A stretch of DNA of 54,994 nucleotides from Pseudomonadota bacterium (GTDB taxonomy: Bacteria; Desulfobacterota; Desulfobulbia; Desulfobulbales; JAHJIY01): positions 1-54,994 of the forward strand of contig JAHJIY010000048.1 of NCBI GenBank assembly GCA_018823175.1, in the 5' to 3' direction. Each line of letters begins with the position of its first letter. Position 1 is the stretch's first letter. Position numbers and translations under genes: made by a program. Positions 46,337-54,994 of the stretch are shown piece after piece. The notes under the pieces were generated by a model that worked only from the letters and a program-made list of their open reading frames with translations, did no database searches and was not told the origin of the DNA.

Positions 46337-47134
46337 CTACCTCGCCCTCTGCAGACTGTTCTTGCTGAAATCACTCTCGGTCAGGCCTTGTCGGAATTTA
46401 TACCCCGTCCACAAGAGTCCGGTGCTTTTGCCGTTTTGATGATTAACCATCTGCATCTCGGCCGCCCGCCAGTATTTACCCAGATATTGTTGGTAACCAG
46501 ACATAACCAGTGTTTTAAGCAGGGATTTTTTCCGGTCATAATAATCAACCTTCCAGGCCCGATATTCTTCCTGGTCCAGCCAGGTCACCTGCCGGGTGTA
46601 ACCGGAATTTTCCTGGTCGACCGGATAGCGCTCAATCACGAAACAAGCCCTGCCGTCATATGTTTCATCCCGAAGCCATTTATAGGTGTATTTCTCAATT
46701 TCCTGACTGGAGATATCTTCGTAGGCAAATTCACTACCCATAAACGACCCGGACTTGTTACGCGAACTGATCCGCTTCACCCTCTTTAAGGCCGGCATGT
46801 ATAACCACTGGTCGTCATCCCCTTGCTTGTGGGAAAAGGTCAGAAAAGCTGTCCCTTTGACGTCCATCGGCGTATCAAAAATTGAGAGGCTTTTATCCCC
46901 GTCGTCTTTAACCTCCAGAGTCTTGATCCGGATCAATCGGGTGCTCGCCTGCCCATGTCGGTTCTTTAGTTCCATCCGCATCTCGGCGGTAAAATCGCCA
47001 AAACCGTTTTCCCGCCTTTCGGCCTCCAGGGCAATCATCAGCCCCTTCTCCTCTGCGGTCTCACCCCTGGCAAGATCAGCCAGGATCGGCATCGAACATA
47101 AAATTAAAACCAAGACCGAGATTAGTCTCTTCAT
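46337..47134 (-). CDS. LolA-like outer-membrane lipoprotein-sorting protein
   Basis: This 265-residue periplasmic protein has a signal peptide (about 1-24). The body resembles the LolA-superfamily 'outer membrane lipoprotein-sorting' family: KGTAFLTFSHKQGDDDQWLYMPALKRVKRIS near 90-120, GSFMGSEFAYEDI near 130, and a WLDQEEYRAWKVDYYDRKKSLLKTL strand pair. LolA folds bind lipid chains. It overlaps the second MMPL gene by 4 bp (ATGA) and is followed by the barrel gene after 2 bp, so the three probably act as one machine. Confidence 0.85.
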   Translation of the reverse strand: MKRLISVLVLILCSMPILADLARGETAEEKGLMIALEAERRENGFGDFTAEMRMELKNRHGQASTRLIRIKTLEVKDDGDKSLSIFDTPMDVKGTAFLTFSHKQGDDDQWLYMPALKRVKRISSRNKSGSFMGSEFAYEDISSQEIEKYTYKWLRDETYDGRACFVIERYPVDQENSGYTRQVTWLDQEEYRAWKVDYYDRKKSLLKTLVMSGYQQYLGKYWRAAEMQMVNHQNGKSTGLLWTGYKFRQGLTESDFSKNSLQRAR

Positions 47135-49428
47135 CTTATTTCTCCCTCCACTTTCATCAGAATTATCGGCAAAAACAAAAAATCCATGGCCAGCGCAATA
47201 AGCAAGGTGAGCACGGTCATCGCCCCCATATCGGCATTGACCTTAAATCCCGAGAAGGAAAGAATGGCAAAACCGGCCACCAGGATCAGGGTCGTAATAA
47301 ACAGGGCCGAACCGACCGTATGAAATGAGTAGCGGACCGCATCGGCCGGACCCATCTGGTGCTCCTGCCGGGCCCGTTGATATTTACTGATAAAATGGAC
47401 CGTATCATCAACCACAATCCCCAGGGTCATGGCGATCAAAACCGAGACGGGCAAGCCGACCTCGCCCACCGTTATGCCCCAGATCCCAAGGGCCATAATC
47501 GCCGGGGTCAGATTTGGGACCAGACTGACCAGCCCAAGCTTGACACTGCGCAAGGCCAGGACCAGAATTGCCGAGATCAAGACCAGGGCCAGGATCGAGG
47601 CGCCCAACATACTTTCAATATTACGTTTAGAGATATGGGCAAACATAATCGACAGCCCCGAACCATAGCTGAACATCGAGGCCGGGGCATTGTCGGCAAG
47701 CCACCCCCTAGCCTGTTCATCCATCGCCCGAATATCAACCGCGCTGACATTCTTCAGGGTTACCGTCATCCGGGTCGCCGATTTATCGACATTTATCTGG
47801 TCATTCAAATCAAGACCGAAGGGCAGCGACATTTCGTACAATAGCAGGTATTGGGCCGCCAGTTCCCGCTCCTCCGGAATCCGGTAAAAATTTTGATCAT
47901 CGCCATGCATATTTTTATTAAGCCGTTTGATGATTTCAGTAATCGCATTGACGTGGACGACATTAGGCTGGGCTTTATACCAATTAACAAACTCCTCAAC
48001 CTTTGACAAATAAGCCGGATTATTTATGCCGCCGGCCTCACCTGCTTCCAGCGAGTACTCAATAATATTAAAGCCGGTCAGATTTTCCTCGGTAAAATCA
48101 GTCGCCCGCCTAAAGGCATAGCTCTGATCAAAATATTTTATAAAGTCATCATTGAGTTTAATCTGAGAAATGCCGCCGGCCAAAACAATAAAAGTGAACA
48201 AGATCGCCCAAAACAAAATGGTTCGGCGCCTGATTACATATTCAGCAAACCGGTCAATATACCGCGGCTCATCCTGCTCAATCTGTTGTTTTACCCGAAC
48301 CGGCAACACCGCCATCAGGGCCGGCAACAGAAAGACCGAATACAATAAGGCCGCCATAACCCCCATCGCCACAATATTGCCAAGATCACGAAAGGGCGGC
48401 GCATCGGAAAAATTCATGGTCAGAAAACCAATGGCCGTCGTAATACTGGTCAAAAATACCGGCTGCAGATTGATCCGCAGTGACTCGGCAATCGCCGCAA
48501 ATTTGCTTTGCCCCTGCCGCATCTGCTGAAACATCGAAATCAAGAGATGAATACTGTCGGCCACCGCCAGGGTGAGAATGATGGTCGGCGCATTTGCCGA
48601 GGCCGGGGTCAAGGCAATGCCCAACCAGCCCGCCAGGCCAAGGCCGGTAAACATGGAAATGGCAATGATCAAAAAGGTAACCAAGGTGCCGGTAACCGAG
48701 CGCAAAGCCAGCCCCATAATGATCAGCAGCACCCCGTACATAGCCGGGACCAGGGTCGACATGTCCCTTTTACTGGCTTGCTCAAAGGCATGATCGATGA
48801 TCACCCCGCCGGACACATAAAGATCAAGATCCGGATACCTTTGCCGAACATCATCCGCCAAACGACCGACATAATCCGTTACCTCCCGGACCTCGTCCAT
48901 CGATTTACCCGGCTTTAAAATGTTGACATTAATCCCGGTGACATGACCCCTGGCCGAAATTTGCCGATTGACCAGCAACGGCTCGCTCAGAGCGATCCGT
49001 TTAATTTTCTGCAATTGGGCCTCGGACAGGGTTTTGGCGTTTCGGACCAGATTTTCAACCAGCAGATCATCATCCTCCGCCCTGGTGTGTTGAAAATTGG
49101 TCAGGGAATCGACCCGGCTGGAGTACGGAATCTGCCAGGCCGCCTCGGTCAGTTCCTCGATGATCGCTAAAGTCTCACGGGTAAAGACATTGCCGTCCTT
49201 TGGCGCCAAGACAAATAAAACATTTTCATTTTTTGAGTAGGTGTTTTCCAGGGCCTCCAGGGCCTGGAGCTGTGGGTTCTCCTTACTGAAATAGACCCGC
49301 GAATCGTTGACAAAACTCAAATACCGCCCGCCGCTGGCCGTACTGCCCACGATGATGAGGGAGGCGAGAATAATCCACCAGCGCTTTTTCACTACCCAAT
49401 GCCCGAACAGTAACTCGAATTTACCCAT
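47131..49428 (-). CDS. MMPL/RND-family exporter (second)
   Basis: This 765-residue membrane protein has the same plan as the exporter at 39839-42205: membrane segments at about 16-34, a periplasmic loop, a first bundle with TLAVADSIHLLISMF near 284, a second loop, and a second bundle with TLGIVVDDTVHFISKY near 675. The Asp residues in these motifs drive proton coupling. It leads the three-gene set with the LolA-like and barrel genes. A MarR gene diverges from it with a 230-bp shared upstream region. Confidence 0.9.
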   Translation of the reverse strand: MGKFELLFGHWVVKKRWWIILASLIIVGSTASGGRYLSFVNDSRVYFSKENPQLQALEALENTYSKNENVLFVLAPKDGNVFTRETLAIIEELTEAAWQIPYSSRVDSLTNFQHTRAEDDDLLVENLVRNAKTLSEAQLQKIKRIALSEPLLVNRQISARGHVTGINVNILKPGKSMDEVREVTDYVGRLADDVRQRYPDLDLYVSGGVIIDHAFEQASKRDMSTLVPAMYGVLLIIMGLALRSVTGTLVTFLIIAISMFTGLGLAGWLGIALTPASANAPTIILTLAVADSIHLLISMFQQMRQGQSKFAAIAESLRINLQPVFLTSITTAIGFLTMNFSDAPPFRDLGNIVAMGVMAALLYSVFLLPALMAVLPVRVKQQIEQDEPRYIDRFAEYVIRRRTILFWAILFTFIVLAGGISQIKLNDDFIKYFDQSYAFRRATDFTEENLTGFNIIEYSLEAGEAGGINNPAYLSKVEEFVNWYKAQPNVVHVNAITEIIKRLNKNMHGDDQNFYRIPEERELAAQYLLLYEMSLPFGLDLNDQINVDKSATRMTVTLKNVSAVDIRAMDEQARGWLADNAPASMFSYGSGLSIMFAHISKRNIESMLGASILALVLISAILVLALRSVKLGLVSLVPNLTPAIMALGIWGITVGEVGLPVSVLIAMTLGIVVDDTVHFISKYQRARQEHQMGPADAVRYSFHTVGSALFITTLILVAGFAILSFSGFKVNADMGAMTVLTLLIALAMDFLFLPIILMKVEGEIR

Positions 49429-49600
49429 AATTAATTTCTCCAGCCCGTCTACATCTGATTATTGATTGTCGAAAACGACTGGCCATTTTCCATAAAATCA
49501 AAACCGCAAGACAATATGACCACGCTCATATAACAACAAGAGGACCCGGCCTGCAACAATAAAATGAACATGCTCACAAAAAACTCTTGCTCCCGCCCCC

Positions 49601-49606
49601 TTGACC
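49601..49606 (+). promoter_or_regulatory. candidate -35 element of marR
   Basis: TTGACC, placed so that any -10 element falls inside the palindrome at 49622-49643. No strong -10 match with standard spacing is seen, so this is tentative. Confidence 0.35.
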
Positions 49607-49621
49607 TGATCACGATCAATT

Positions 49622-49643
49622 ATTAGTTTAATGTTAAACTAAT
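49622..49643. promoter_or_regulatory. MarR-type operator palindrome
   Basis: ATTAGTTTAA and its exact reverse complement TTAAACTAAT flank a 2-bp centre (TG). This 22-bp perfect palindrome has the size and symmetry of MarR-family operators and lies 15 bp before the marR ATG. It also lies upstream of the divergent MMPL gene, so one protein could control both directions. Confidence 0.8.
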
Positions 49644-49658
49644 TACCGAGAGGTTTGG

Positions 49659-50108
49659 ATGATGACGATCAGCAATAAAGCAAATAACCAATCACCGGCA
49701 CTAAACGCTTTCGTCAAACTGATGCGGGCAGCCGGGACCGTCAACGCCAGAGTTCATGGTCATTTGACGGAATATGGCCTGACCATCAGCCAATTCGGCG
49801 TCTTGGAGGCCCTGTGCCATCTCGGTCCCCTGTGTCAGCGTGAGATCGGCAACAAAATCTTAAAAAGCGGCGGCAACATCACCACCGTAATCGCCAACCT
49901 TGAAAAAAGGGGATTAATCAAACGGATTCGCAATGAAAAAGACCAACGATTTTATGAGGTTACCTTAACCGAAAAGGGGGAAAAATTGATAACTGTAATT
50001 TTCCCCAAACATCAGGATATAATCAGCAAAGAGTTCTCGATTCTTAATCCGGTTGAAACCGATGAACTGGCCAGACTCTGTAAAAAACTTGGCCGACAAG
50101 GAGGGTGA
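49659..50108 (+). CDS. MarR-family transcriptional regulator
   Basis: This 149-residue winged-helix protein has the MarR core: LTISQFGVLEALCHLGPLCQREIGNKILKSGGNITTVIANLEKRGLIKRI near 44-95, then the wing RNEKDQRFYEVTLTEKGEK. GAGAGG lies upstream. It should bind the palindrome at 49622-49643 and respond to a small hydrophobic or phenolic ligand. The yceI gene follows 71 bp downstream in the same direction, and the MMPL/LolA/barrel genes diverge from it. Confidence 0.93.
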   Translation: MMTISNKANNQSPALNAFVKLMRAAGTVNARVHGHLTEYGLTISQFGVLEALCHLGPLCQREIGNKILKSGGNITTVIANLEKRGLIKRIRNEKDQRFYEVTLTEKGEKLITVIFPKHQDIISKEFSILNPVETDELARLCKKLGRQGG

Positions 50109-50179
50109 CGGGAATGCCCCGTTCCTGGCAAAAATATTTCATAATAAATATGCAAAATGACAAACTAAAGGAGACGACC

Positions 50180-50773
50180 ATGAACCGCTTAACATCTTTG
50201 ATTATCGCAACAATTCTGGTTTTTACCGCTACGGTGGCCACCGCAACCGAATGGGCCATTGATAACGATCACTCAAACGCCTATTTCAGCGTCAAGCACA
50301 TGACCGTGGCCAAGGTGCGCGGCACCTTAAAAGACGTGACCGGCACCATTGATCTGGAAAACGGCGCGCTCAAAAATCTGGCGATCACCGTTGGCGTGGC
50401 CAGTATTGATACCGGGGTGCAGCAAAGGGACGACCACTTGAAAAGCCCTGATTTCTTTGACCTGAAAAAATTTAAAACCATTGAATTTACGGCCACGGGA
50501 ATTACCCCGAAAACCGCGATGCAATATGAGGTTACCGGTGATTTGACCATCCACGGAGTGACCAAAAAAGTCACCATCGACCTCTTGGGCCCCAGTCCCG
50601 AGGCAAAAGACCCCTGGGGCAATATCCGTCGCGGCATCAGCATCAGCACGAAACTAAACCGCAAGGACTTCGGGCTTAATTACAACGCGGTCCTTGATAA
50701 CGGTGGCCTGCTCATTGGCGACATGGTAGAGGTTGAACTCGACATTGAGATCCTGCAACCAAAAACCAACTAA
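50180..50773 (+). CDS. YceI-family periplasmic polyisoprenoid-binding protein
   Basis: From ATG 50180 (AAAGGAG six bases upstream) this is a 197-residue protein with a signal peptide (about 1-22). The YceI lipocalin-like fold is clear: WAIDNDHSNAYFSVKHM near 25-41, a VRGTLKDVTGTIDLE step, SPDFFDLKKFKTIEFTATG near 92-110, TIHGVTKKVTIDL near 126-138, and the late GLNYNAVLDNGGLLIGDMVEVELDIE. Members of this family bind isoprenoid chains in a long hydrophobic pocket. It is probably co-transcribed with marR. Confidence 0.93.
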   Translation: MNRLTSLIIATILVFTATVATATEWAIDNDHSNAYFSVKHMTVAKVRGTLKDVTGTIDLENGALKNLAITVGVASIDTGVQQRDDHLKSPDFFDLKKFKTIEFTATGITPKTAMQYEVTGDLTIHGVTKKVTIDLLGPSPEAKDPWGNIRRGISISTKLNRKDFGLNYNAVLDNGGLLIGDMVEVELDIEILQPKTN

Positions 50774-50796
50774 CCATAAATTTATCCGCAAATAAC

Positions 50797-50826
50797 AAAG
50801 CCGCAGCCCATCCGGGTTACGGCTTT
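50797..50826. terminator. intrinsic terminator between yceI and the radical SAM gene
   Basis: AAAGCCG (50797-50803) pairs with CGGCTTT (50820-50826), with an inner CCC/GGG stem. It lies 23 bp after the yceI stop and 55 bp beyond the end of the convergent radical SAM gene, so it can serve both. The T-run is short, which lowers confidence. Confidence 0.65.
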
Positions 50827-50881
50827 AGTTTCACTATCGGGAAGTAATCTTGAATTTATCCGCCCGGCCAAGCTGATTGTT

Positions 50882-52387
50882 TTATGCGACCAGTTTCTTC
50901 GCCGCCCGCCGATATTGAACCGCTTTTCTCAACTCCCCCCGTTCTTCGTACAGATCCCCTAACAGGATAACCGGCCAAGGATTCCTGGGCTGCCGGGTCG
51001 TCAGATCCAACAGAAGCTTTTCCGCCTCGCCCTCCTGACCATTTGTCAAAAAATCGGCAAACCTGGCAAGGGTAGCTGGCAGATGAGTGAGCGCGGCATT
51101 TCCTAATTCATGATCACGGAAACCACCATTTTGACCAAGTAAACGAATACTTTTCCGATAAAGGGCGCGATACTTTTGGCTGGACGCCTCGTCAAAATAT
51201 AGTATTTCCCGTTTGCTGAAAAAAGAGTCGACCGGCACCGATGAACTCAAGGCGGTGCCCGGATAATGAACCAGCGGCGCCGCCACGGCGTCAAGCAAAC
51301 CGCTGGCTTGCAGAAAGGAGGAATTTTCCGCCGCCTCCTCCGGCGTTTCACCCATCCCGTAAATGAAATAGCCAAATGGTCGAATAAGCTGACGACGCAG
51401 CAGGTCGATACTCTGCCTGATCTTTGCGGGCCGCTGTTCTTTGTGAAGCAGTTGCTGCAATCGGGGGGACACTGTTTCGACCCCCATCTGCAACTGATCG
51501 CAGCCGGCCGAGGCGAGCCAGGCGGCGCATTCTTCATCGACCAGACCGGCGGAGCCCTGAACATTAAACAAATAAAAGAGGTTTTCCTCGCTGAGTCGCC
51601 TGGTGAAATCCCGCACCTGATGCCGGGCGGCCAGGAAATTTTCATCCCGCAGACTGAAATAGACCGCCCCCGTCGTCTTGCGCAAATCTTTCAGGTAATC
51701 GATAAGTAGCGACACGCTGTGGTGTCGGAGTTTGTTTTTCCACAGCGCCGTCGAGGAGCAAAAGGCACAGCGGTATGGACAGCCCCGCGAAGAAATAAGC
51801 ACCGCCAGATTGTCTGGCGCCACCTCCTCACAATAAGGCAGAATCTCGGAAGGCAAATAAAAGAAGCGGTCGATATCCTCCAGCAACCGGGCGGGCTGGC
51901 ATTCTATGCCAGTGCCGCTGCGCCGGCAGAGTCCCGCGATATCAGAAAAATTCCCATCACTGAATAGGGCGTCCAGAATTGCGACGCCTGCTTCTTCCCC
52001 CTCACCCTGAACCACGAAATCAATAGACTGAAATCGTTTGAGGATTTCGCCGCCCAACACGGTAAAAGGACCGCCCAGAACCACGGCCGTCTGCGGAGAT
52101 ATTTTTTTGAGCAGAGCCGCGAGCGCCGCCGCTTCAAGATGATTGCCGTAAAAGGCCGAAAGAAAAAAAGCGTTAGCCTCTATTTCAGCCAGCGCCTTTT
52201 TAAGATATTTGCTCGGCATTGCCGACAAATTATAAAGCCTGGCCCGATAGCCTGCGTCACGAAGACTTTTGAGAATATTGAAGAAACCGGCCGGCACAAA
52301 GGAAGTAAACTCGTCTCGGCCCACGCCCTGTGGACCCCGGTAAAGAAGGGCAATTTTTTTGGAATGTCGGCGGACGATTTTACTCAT
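50882..52387 (-). CDS. B12-binding-domain radical SAM protein
   Basis: From ATG 52387 this is a 501-residue protein (ATGs at 52396 and a frame to 52456 are alternatives with no better ribosome site). The N-terminal half has a cobalamin-binding-like Rossmann fold (AVVLGGPFTVLGGEIL near 92) but not the DxHxxG histidine. The radical SAM motif is SSRGCPYRCAFCSS near 197-210 with the Cys-x3-Cys-x2-Cys pattern. Two TPR-like helices close the C-terminus. It fits the broad B12-radical SAM group that methylates or rearranges unreactive carbons. The substrate is unknown. Confidence 0.85.
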   Translation of the reverse strand: MSKIVRRHSKKIALLYRGPQGVGRDEFTSFVPAGFFNILKSLRDAGYRARLYNLSAMPSKYLKKALAEIEANAFFLSAFYGNHLEAAALAALLKKISPQTAVVLGGPFTVLGGEILKRFQSIDFVVQGEGEEAGVAILDALFSDGNFSDIAGLCRRSGTGIECQPARLLEDIDRFFYLPSEILPYCEEVAPDNLAVLISSRGCPYRCAFCSSTALWKNKLRHHSVSLLIDYLKDLRKTTGAVYFSLRDENFLAARHQVRDFTRRLSEENLFYLFNVQGSAGLVDEECAAWLASAGCDQLQMGVETVSPRLQQLLHKEQRPAKIRQSIDLLRRQLIRPFGYFIYGMGETPEEAAENSSFLQASGLLDAVAAPLVHYPGTALSSSVPVDSFFSKREILYFDEASSQKYRALYRKSIRLLGQNGGFRDHELGNAALTHLPATLARFADFLTNGQEGEAEKLLLDLTTRQPRNPWPVILLGDLYEERGELRKAVQYRRAAKKLVA

Positions 52388-52868
52388 GTTTACCATTACT
52401 TTACGAGAGAACGATCGATCAACACCACAAACCCGGCCCCTTTGGCCCCACCGCAATCAAGATCCATCCAGAAGTACCGTCAAAAGGGTGGGATGTAAAT
52501 AGTTTTTCTTAACCCGTATAGCAAGCAATAAAACCAGAAATCCTATGCAAGACTCGGGGTTAAAGAATTACTCGGACCTTCCTGGATTATGTACCGCGCG
52601 CCTTGTTAAATCAACAAACCAAGAACCCCACGTCCCCTTATCGCGCAACAATGCACAACCATAATCTTATTGATGGTGGCAAAAAGTGGTCTCGATGGGT
52701 ATGCAAAGGTCTGATTTCATTGACAAATAAATGTATTTTCAAGTAATTAGCTTGGTCCGATAAAACAAAGAAAACGAACCGATCCCTACTTTACTTGATT
52801 TGTCGCCAACGGTAGTATTGAATAATGGAAAGCGTTGACGTGACCTATGGGTCATGATAATCTCAGAC

Positions 52869-52910
52869 CGGCCAATGGCCGATAATCTGGCAGATAATGC
52901 CCCGATTATC
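52869..52910. other. two adjacent hairpins
   Basis: CGGCCA/TGGCCG (52869-52881, one-base centre) and GATAATC/GATTATC (52881-52887 with 52904-52910). They lie in the 599-bp gap between the radical SAM gene and the lipoprotein gene. No ORF with a credible start is seen in this gap, and a TTGACA at 52720-52725 has no good partner -10. Confidence 0.4.
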
Positions 52911-52986
52911 AGGAAACAGTTTACAAAACCAGCAAATCATCGCTGCTTGTCGATAAAATCTTACTTTCATTCCGAGAAAAAAAACC

Positions 52987-53619
52987 ATGAAGCAAACCCG
53001 CGTAAAGATACCCAGTGCTCTGTTATTCTTGACCATCCTGTTAACCAGCATCAACCTGACATCCTGCCACAGTTCCTCAAGTTCGGATTATATCCCCTGC
53101 GAAGAGGGGACCAGCCAAGTTGGCAGCACTTCGTGCGGGGTCAACGGGGGGCATCTAAGTCAGACCTGCGTTGATGGAGGTTGGGTCGACACCGCAACCT
53201 GTCTGGAATTTACTTACCTCGGTGAAGGAGAATGCCGCCAGGGCGACGGCAATTACCCCCTCAAATTCAGCTATAACTACTCAGATCTCACCCCCCACAC
53301 CGACGGCACCAACTCCGGAGATACTCAGGACCGTTGCGAGGCGAGCTGTCTTGCGCATCTGGACTGGTGTCTGGCCGTCGAAATCGTGACCCGAGACATC
53401 TGGCCGACGCCCGAATGTCGACTGGTTACGGACCGCGCAACTTTTGAGGCCGCCGGCTTAAGCCTGGAGAACGATATCTGGGGAGGGGCCCAGACCATCG
53501 ATGGGAACAGCTGGCAGACCTATTGCGGCGGCACCGGCGATTGCACCCAGACCGACTGGGCTGGCGGAAGCCTTAACCCCCGGGAAGGTTACCATTGCTC
53601 ATTGTTGGACGAAATTTGA
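52987..53619 (+). CDS. cysteine-rich lipoprotein of unknown function
   Basis: This 210-residue protein has a lipoprotein signal with lipobox NLTSC (about residue 27) and a Ser-rich linker. The mature part has 15 or so cysteines arranged in short repeats such as CGVNGGHLSQTCVDGGW, CRQGDG and CEASCLAHLDWC, which suggests disulfide-stabilised modules in an oxidising compartment. I do not recognise a named family; a resemblance to PAN/apple-type modules is possible in the CEASCLAHLDWCLAVEI stretch. It stands alone. The gap to the next gene (230 bp) holds nothing clear. Confidence 0.6.
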   Translation: MKQTRVKIPSALLFLTILLTSINLTSCHSSSSSDYIPCEEGTSQVGSTSCGVNGGHLSQTCVDGGWVDTATCLEFTYLGEGECRQGDGNYPLKFSYNYSDLTPHTDGTNSGDTQDRCEASCLAHLDWCLAVEIVTRDIWPTPECRLVTDRATFEAAGLSLENDIWGGAQTIDGNSWQTYCGGTGDCTQTDWAGGSLNPREGYHCSLLDEI

Positions 53620-53849
53620 GACATGCCTTGGCATTATCAACAGCTTTATGGGCTCCCCAAAGATCTGTTTAGGACAATCATTCTCTCTGATTTCAAATAG
53701 TTAGCGCGGCCAGACCCCCGGAAATTTTTTTGATTCCAATAATGGAATAATGCTAGCGGACCCCCTTACACATCTAATCCAGCTTTTTAATGTAGCCAAC
53801 TGATGATTGTTGAATGGCTTTCTCTGATCTGACCCTGATTCTCTCTGGT

Positions 53850-54596
53850 TCAGGGCAAGCATTCATACTTGTGCTGGTTTAAAACTTTCTTTGCCTGGCG
53901 GCAATCTTTCTTATACCAAAGCGCGGAGCCATAACTGCAGGTTACCTCATTACCCGGTGGTACAATGCTGGAATTAGTCAGGCTGAGAATCTGGTCCGGA
54001 GCAGTTACATTCAGTTCGAATGTCTGATGATTGAAGGAACTGACGATGCCCAGATCGGATTGCAATGTGTGACTGTCGCCAACCATGTGCACCTTAACGG
54101 TGGGGCGGCACGTTTCATAGAAAACCGCGGAAATGGTAAATGGCAGTGTTTTGCTCGTGAGATTATTATCATCAACAACACACTTAAAAGTGTAATTGCC
54201 CTTAGGCGGCATGGTCACATCCTGCACAACAATATACCTGTTCCCATTTAGATGCACCGCATCCTTGCTGAAAACCTTATTGCTGTTAATGTAATACGCA
54301 ACATCATGGCCTGCCGCAGGGGCAGGGCCAGAATCTGAGAACTCGCAGATTAAACGTATTGATGCCGGAGATTGATACGCTATTACGATATCTGATTTTA
54401 GAAAATTTACCGAGATATCTGTGAAATTTACAGCAGGCTTGGGCAGCACTTTGGCCGCCGGAGCCTGCTGTATTGTTTTTTCAACGGACAGGGCCGCAGG
54501 CCTTTTACAATAGCCCCTTGCCGGATACAAACATATCAATACACTGACAGCAATAAACACCCCGGCCATACGCATGATTTTTTCAGATGTTTTCAT
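53850..54596 (-). CDS. secreted protein of unknown function
   Basis: From ATG 54596 (AGGAG upstream) this is a 248-residue protein with a signal peptide (about 1-29, ending GYCK). The mature part is beta-rich, with an Ig-like or fibronectin-like pattern (PPKGNYTFKCVVDDNNLTSKTLPFTIS near 133-160) and scattered cysteines. I recognise no family. It faces the preceding lipoprotein tail to tail. From 54615 to the window end (380 bp) no gene or clear element is seen. Confidence 0.55.
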   Translation of the reverse strand: MKTSEKIMRMAGVFIAVSVLICLYPARGYCKRPAALSVEKTIQQAPAAKVLPKPAVNFTDISVNFLKSDIVIAYQSPASIRLICEFSDSGPAPAAGHDVAYYINSNKVFSKDAVHLNGNRYIVVQDVTMPPKGNYTFKCVVDDNNLTSKTLPFTISAVFYETCRPTVKVHMVGDSHTLQSDLGIVSSFNHQTFELNVTAPDQILSLTNSSIVPPGNEVTCSYGSALWYKKDCRQAKKVLNQHKYECLP

Positions 54597-54994
54597 GATC
54601 TTTCTCCTTTTCAAAACAGTGTAACCGTCAACGATATTTATCAGACAGTATATTACGAGGGCTTACCATTGAGGAAGGAATAAGTTAGAAAATTACCTTT
54701 AATTAAGTATGGATGTCCCTGGAATTACAGTTTTGTCCGGCAATAATGCAATAGCGCAATCCTGACCCCAATACTGTTACTGCCTTCAAAGCCGAGATAA
54801 AACATGTTACCTCGGGAAATTTGGCCAACCCGAAGTGCATAATCCCCACAATTAATGTGACCAAATTTTCTTAAAGCAGTATTTTTATCACCAAAAAGGA
54901 TGGTTCAAAATCAGATCTAACTTTTTTTGACTTTTTTTCTCTGGATTATCAATCACTTACCTTGGTCTGACCTGCCCAGCGATCCTTCAGACCC

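Noticed and set aside
52854..53174. 106-codon ORF before the cysteine-rich lipoprotein
   Set aside because: It overlaps the lipoprotein in another frame and has no signal or domain; the lipoprotein frame has a clear lipobox.
53833..53855. CCCTGA/TCAGGG hairpin as a terminator
   Set aside because: The six-base stem overlaps a stop codon and has no T-run, so it is not supported.

Overview
The window looks like chromosomal DNA of a Gram-negative, moderate-GC bacterium, most likely a member of the Desulfobacterota (old Deltaproteobacteria). The signs are a dnaG-rpoD pair, outer-membrane beta-barrels (one of the DUF3373 type), type IV pilus alignment genes, a selenocysteine tRNA, SecB, and paired MMPL exporters. 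This placement is inferred from gene content and sequence style; no database search was run.

Layout. 1-2306: a 54-bp tandem repeat and a bifunctional aldolase/short-chain dehydrogenase. 2723-10067: information-processing genes dnaG, rpoD, dprA and topA. 10068-12800: a block of heptanucleotide tandem repeats, then a sigma-28 type promoter driving a lone, enlarged FlgE-like hook protein. 12858-15848 (minus): pyrC, pyrB, lepB. 16716-26907: an eight-gene plus-strand operon encoding PilM, PilN, PilO, PilP, an AMIN/STN/TPR protein without a secretin channel, an MshL-like secretin, a CsgG-like lipoprotein and an Ig-like lipoprotein. It ends at a strong bidirectional terminator shared with secB. 27038-36127 (minus): secB, uvrA, rsmB, pgeF, a YfaZ-like protein, a DUF3373-type porin and an ArsR regulator. 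36421-38094: glyQ (plus), selC (minus) and a small acidic-tailed protein (plus).

38115-49428 (minus) is an unbroken run of ten genes: a two-cluster ferredoxin-like protein, two TRL-like lipoproteins, an MMPL exporter, an ABC1/UbiB-family kinase, a TetR regulator, a methyltransferase, an outer-membrane barrel, a LolA-like protein and a second MMPL exporter. A MarR regulator and a YceI polyisoprenoid-binding-family protein diverge from it. A B12-type radical SAM protein and two secreted proteins of unknown function close the window.

Two parts deserve most attention. The pilus-type operon splits PilQ into separate periplasmic and channel proteins and carries CsgG-like and Ig-like lipoproteins, with no motor or pilin genes nearby. 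The 38-51 kb locus combines two MMPL pumps, a LolA-like carrier, a barrel, an ABC1 kinase and a YceI protein, which together suggest a lipid or isoprenoid trafficking system across the envelope. Intergenic DNA also holds a recurring class of 7-bp tandem repeats.
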